Below are positions 6,199 through 6,623 of a stretch of DNA of 6,623 bases, in pieces; within the stretch, counting starts at the first letter, position 1; each line of letters begins with the position of its first letter. The translations under genes were made by a program, and so were the position numbers. Source of the DNA: Kutzneria sp035492655 (lineage in GTDB: Bacteria; Actinomycetota; Actinomycetes; Mycobacteriales; Pseudonocardiaceae). The stretch spans positions 1 through 6,623 of the forward strand of contig DATJJB010000019.1 of the NCBI GenBank assembly GCA_035492655.1, read 5' to 3'. Under the pieces are notes generated by a model. It was not told the DNA's origin and searched no databases. It saw only the letters and a list, made by a program, of their open reading frames with translations.

Positions 6199-6623
6199 GT
6201 GCCGGATCTGTTCTCCGGCGTTCGGGTCGGGATCGATGTCGGCGGCACCAAGACGCACCTGCGCGCCGTCCGCGGCGGCCAGGTGCTGGCCGACCGCGTC
6301 GTATCGAGCGAGGGCTGGCGGCCGGCCGACACCGCGTCGGCTGCCGCCTCCCTCACCGACCTGATCGCTACCACATTGCCCGACGTCGCCCTCGGAGCGG
6401 TCGCTGTCGGGGCGCACGGCTGCGACAGCGCGCGGGCGTGCGAAGCACTCGAGGCCGAGCTCGCTCGCCGGCTGCGGACCGTGAAGTGCTTGGTGCGCAA
6501 CGATGCCGAGCTGCTGGTGCCCGCGTGCGGCCTGACCGCCGGGGTCGGCGTGGTGGCCGGCACCGGTTCCGTGGCGGTGGGCCGGGACCGCTGGGGAGAG
6601 CCGGTGTTCATCGGCGGCTGGGG
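6199..6623 (+). CDS. Sugar kinase, BadF/N-acetylglucosamine-kinase type, 3' end outside the window
   Basis: N-terminal 141 residues of an ASKHA-fold sugar kinase, most like the BadF/BadG/BcrA/BcrD and N-acetylglucosamine kinase family. VGIDVGGTKTHLRAV at 10-24 is the phosphate-1 loop that binds ATP phosphates. VGAHGC at 70-75 is the connecting strand, VRNDAELLVPA at 99-109 holds the expected catalytic base D102, and VVAGTGSVAVGRD at 118-130 is the phosphate-2 motif. The final GGWG is where this family continues into the GGWG..LGDEGS segment. Key residues are intact, unlike in the neighbouring ROK repressor. GTG 6199 is preceded by AAAGGA with 6-nt spacing. An in-frame ATG at 6142 would add 19 residues but has no usable Shine-Dalgarno. 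The gene is divergent from the ROK gene and likely shares control with it. It would phosphorylate a sugar released after import, such as GlcNAc, mannose or glucose; the sequence does not settle which. Confidence 0.85.
   Translation, partial: MPDLFSGVRVGIDVGGTKTHLRAVRGGQVLADRVVSSEGWRPADTASAAASLTDLIATTLPDVALGAVAVGAHGCDSARACEALEAELARRLRTVKCLVRNDAELLVPACGLTAGVGVVAGTGSVAVGRDRWGEPVFIGGW

Noticed and set aside
6063..6611. 182-residue minus-strand frame opposite the kinase
   Set aside because: Antisense to the kinase motifs, Ser/Arg/Pro/Thr-rich, no ribosome binding site seen.

Overview
This 6.6 kb window reads as chromosomal DNA of a high-GC Gram-positive actinomycete. The evidence is strong G/C bias at third codon positions, frequent GTG starts, a Tat-type lipoprotein signal, and a sugar ABC importer with no ATPase gene beside it. 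The genus cannot be fixed from the sequence. The content is one carbohydrate uptake and catabolism locus, most likely for alpha-mannose-containing glycans or oligosaccharides. No mobile element, tRNA, rRNA or CRISPR array was seen.

Layout from right to left along the minus strand: a ROK-family repressor (4887-5990); a 168-bp gap holding a well-formed promoter and a LacI-type operator; two ABC permeases (3765-4718 and 2911-3750); a Tat/lipobox sugar-binding lipoprotein (1568-2878); and a GH38 alpha-mannosidase (1-1571) that runs off the left edge. The spacings of 14 bp, 32 bp and a 4-bp GTGA overlap mark permease-permease-binding protein-mannosidase as one operon. To the right of the repressor, a 208-bp divergent intergenic region separates it from a plus-strand BadF/N-acetylglucosamine-kinase-type sugar kinase (6199 onward) that runs off the right edge.

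Proposed working model (inference): the lipoprotein captures a mannoside at the cell surface and the two permeases import it, powered by an ATPase encoded elsewhere (MsiK-like). The mannosidase, which lacks a signal peptide, hydrolyses it in the cytoplasm. The kinase phosphorylates a released sugar, and the ROK protein and/or an unlinked LacI-family repressor gate expression. The most notable regulatory feature is a LacI-style palindrome on the predicted transcription start of the transporter operon, while the only regulator gene in the window is ROK, not LacI.

Several real genes or ends are easy to miss. The mannosidase and the kinase are both open at the window edges and start with GTG, and the first permease starts at an internal ATG. 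The many long overlapping frames on the opposite strand are GC-rich shadows.
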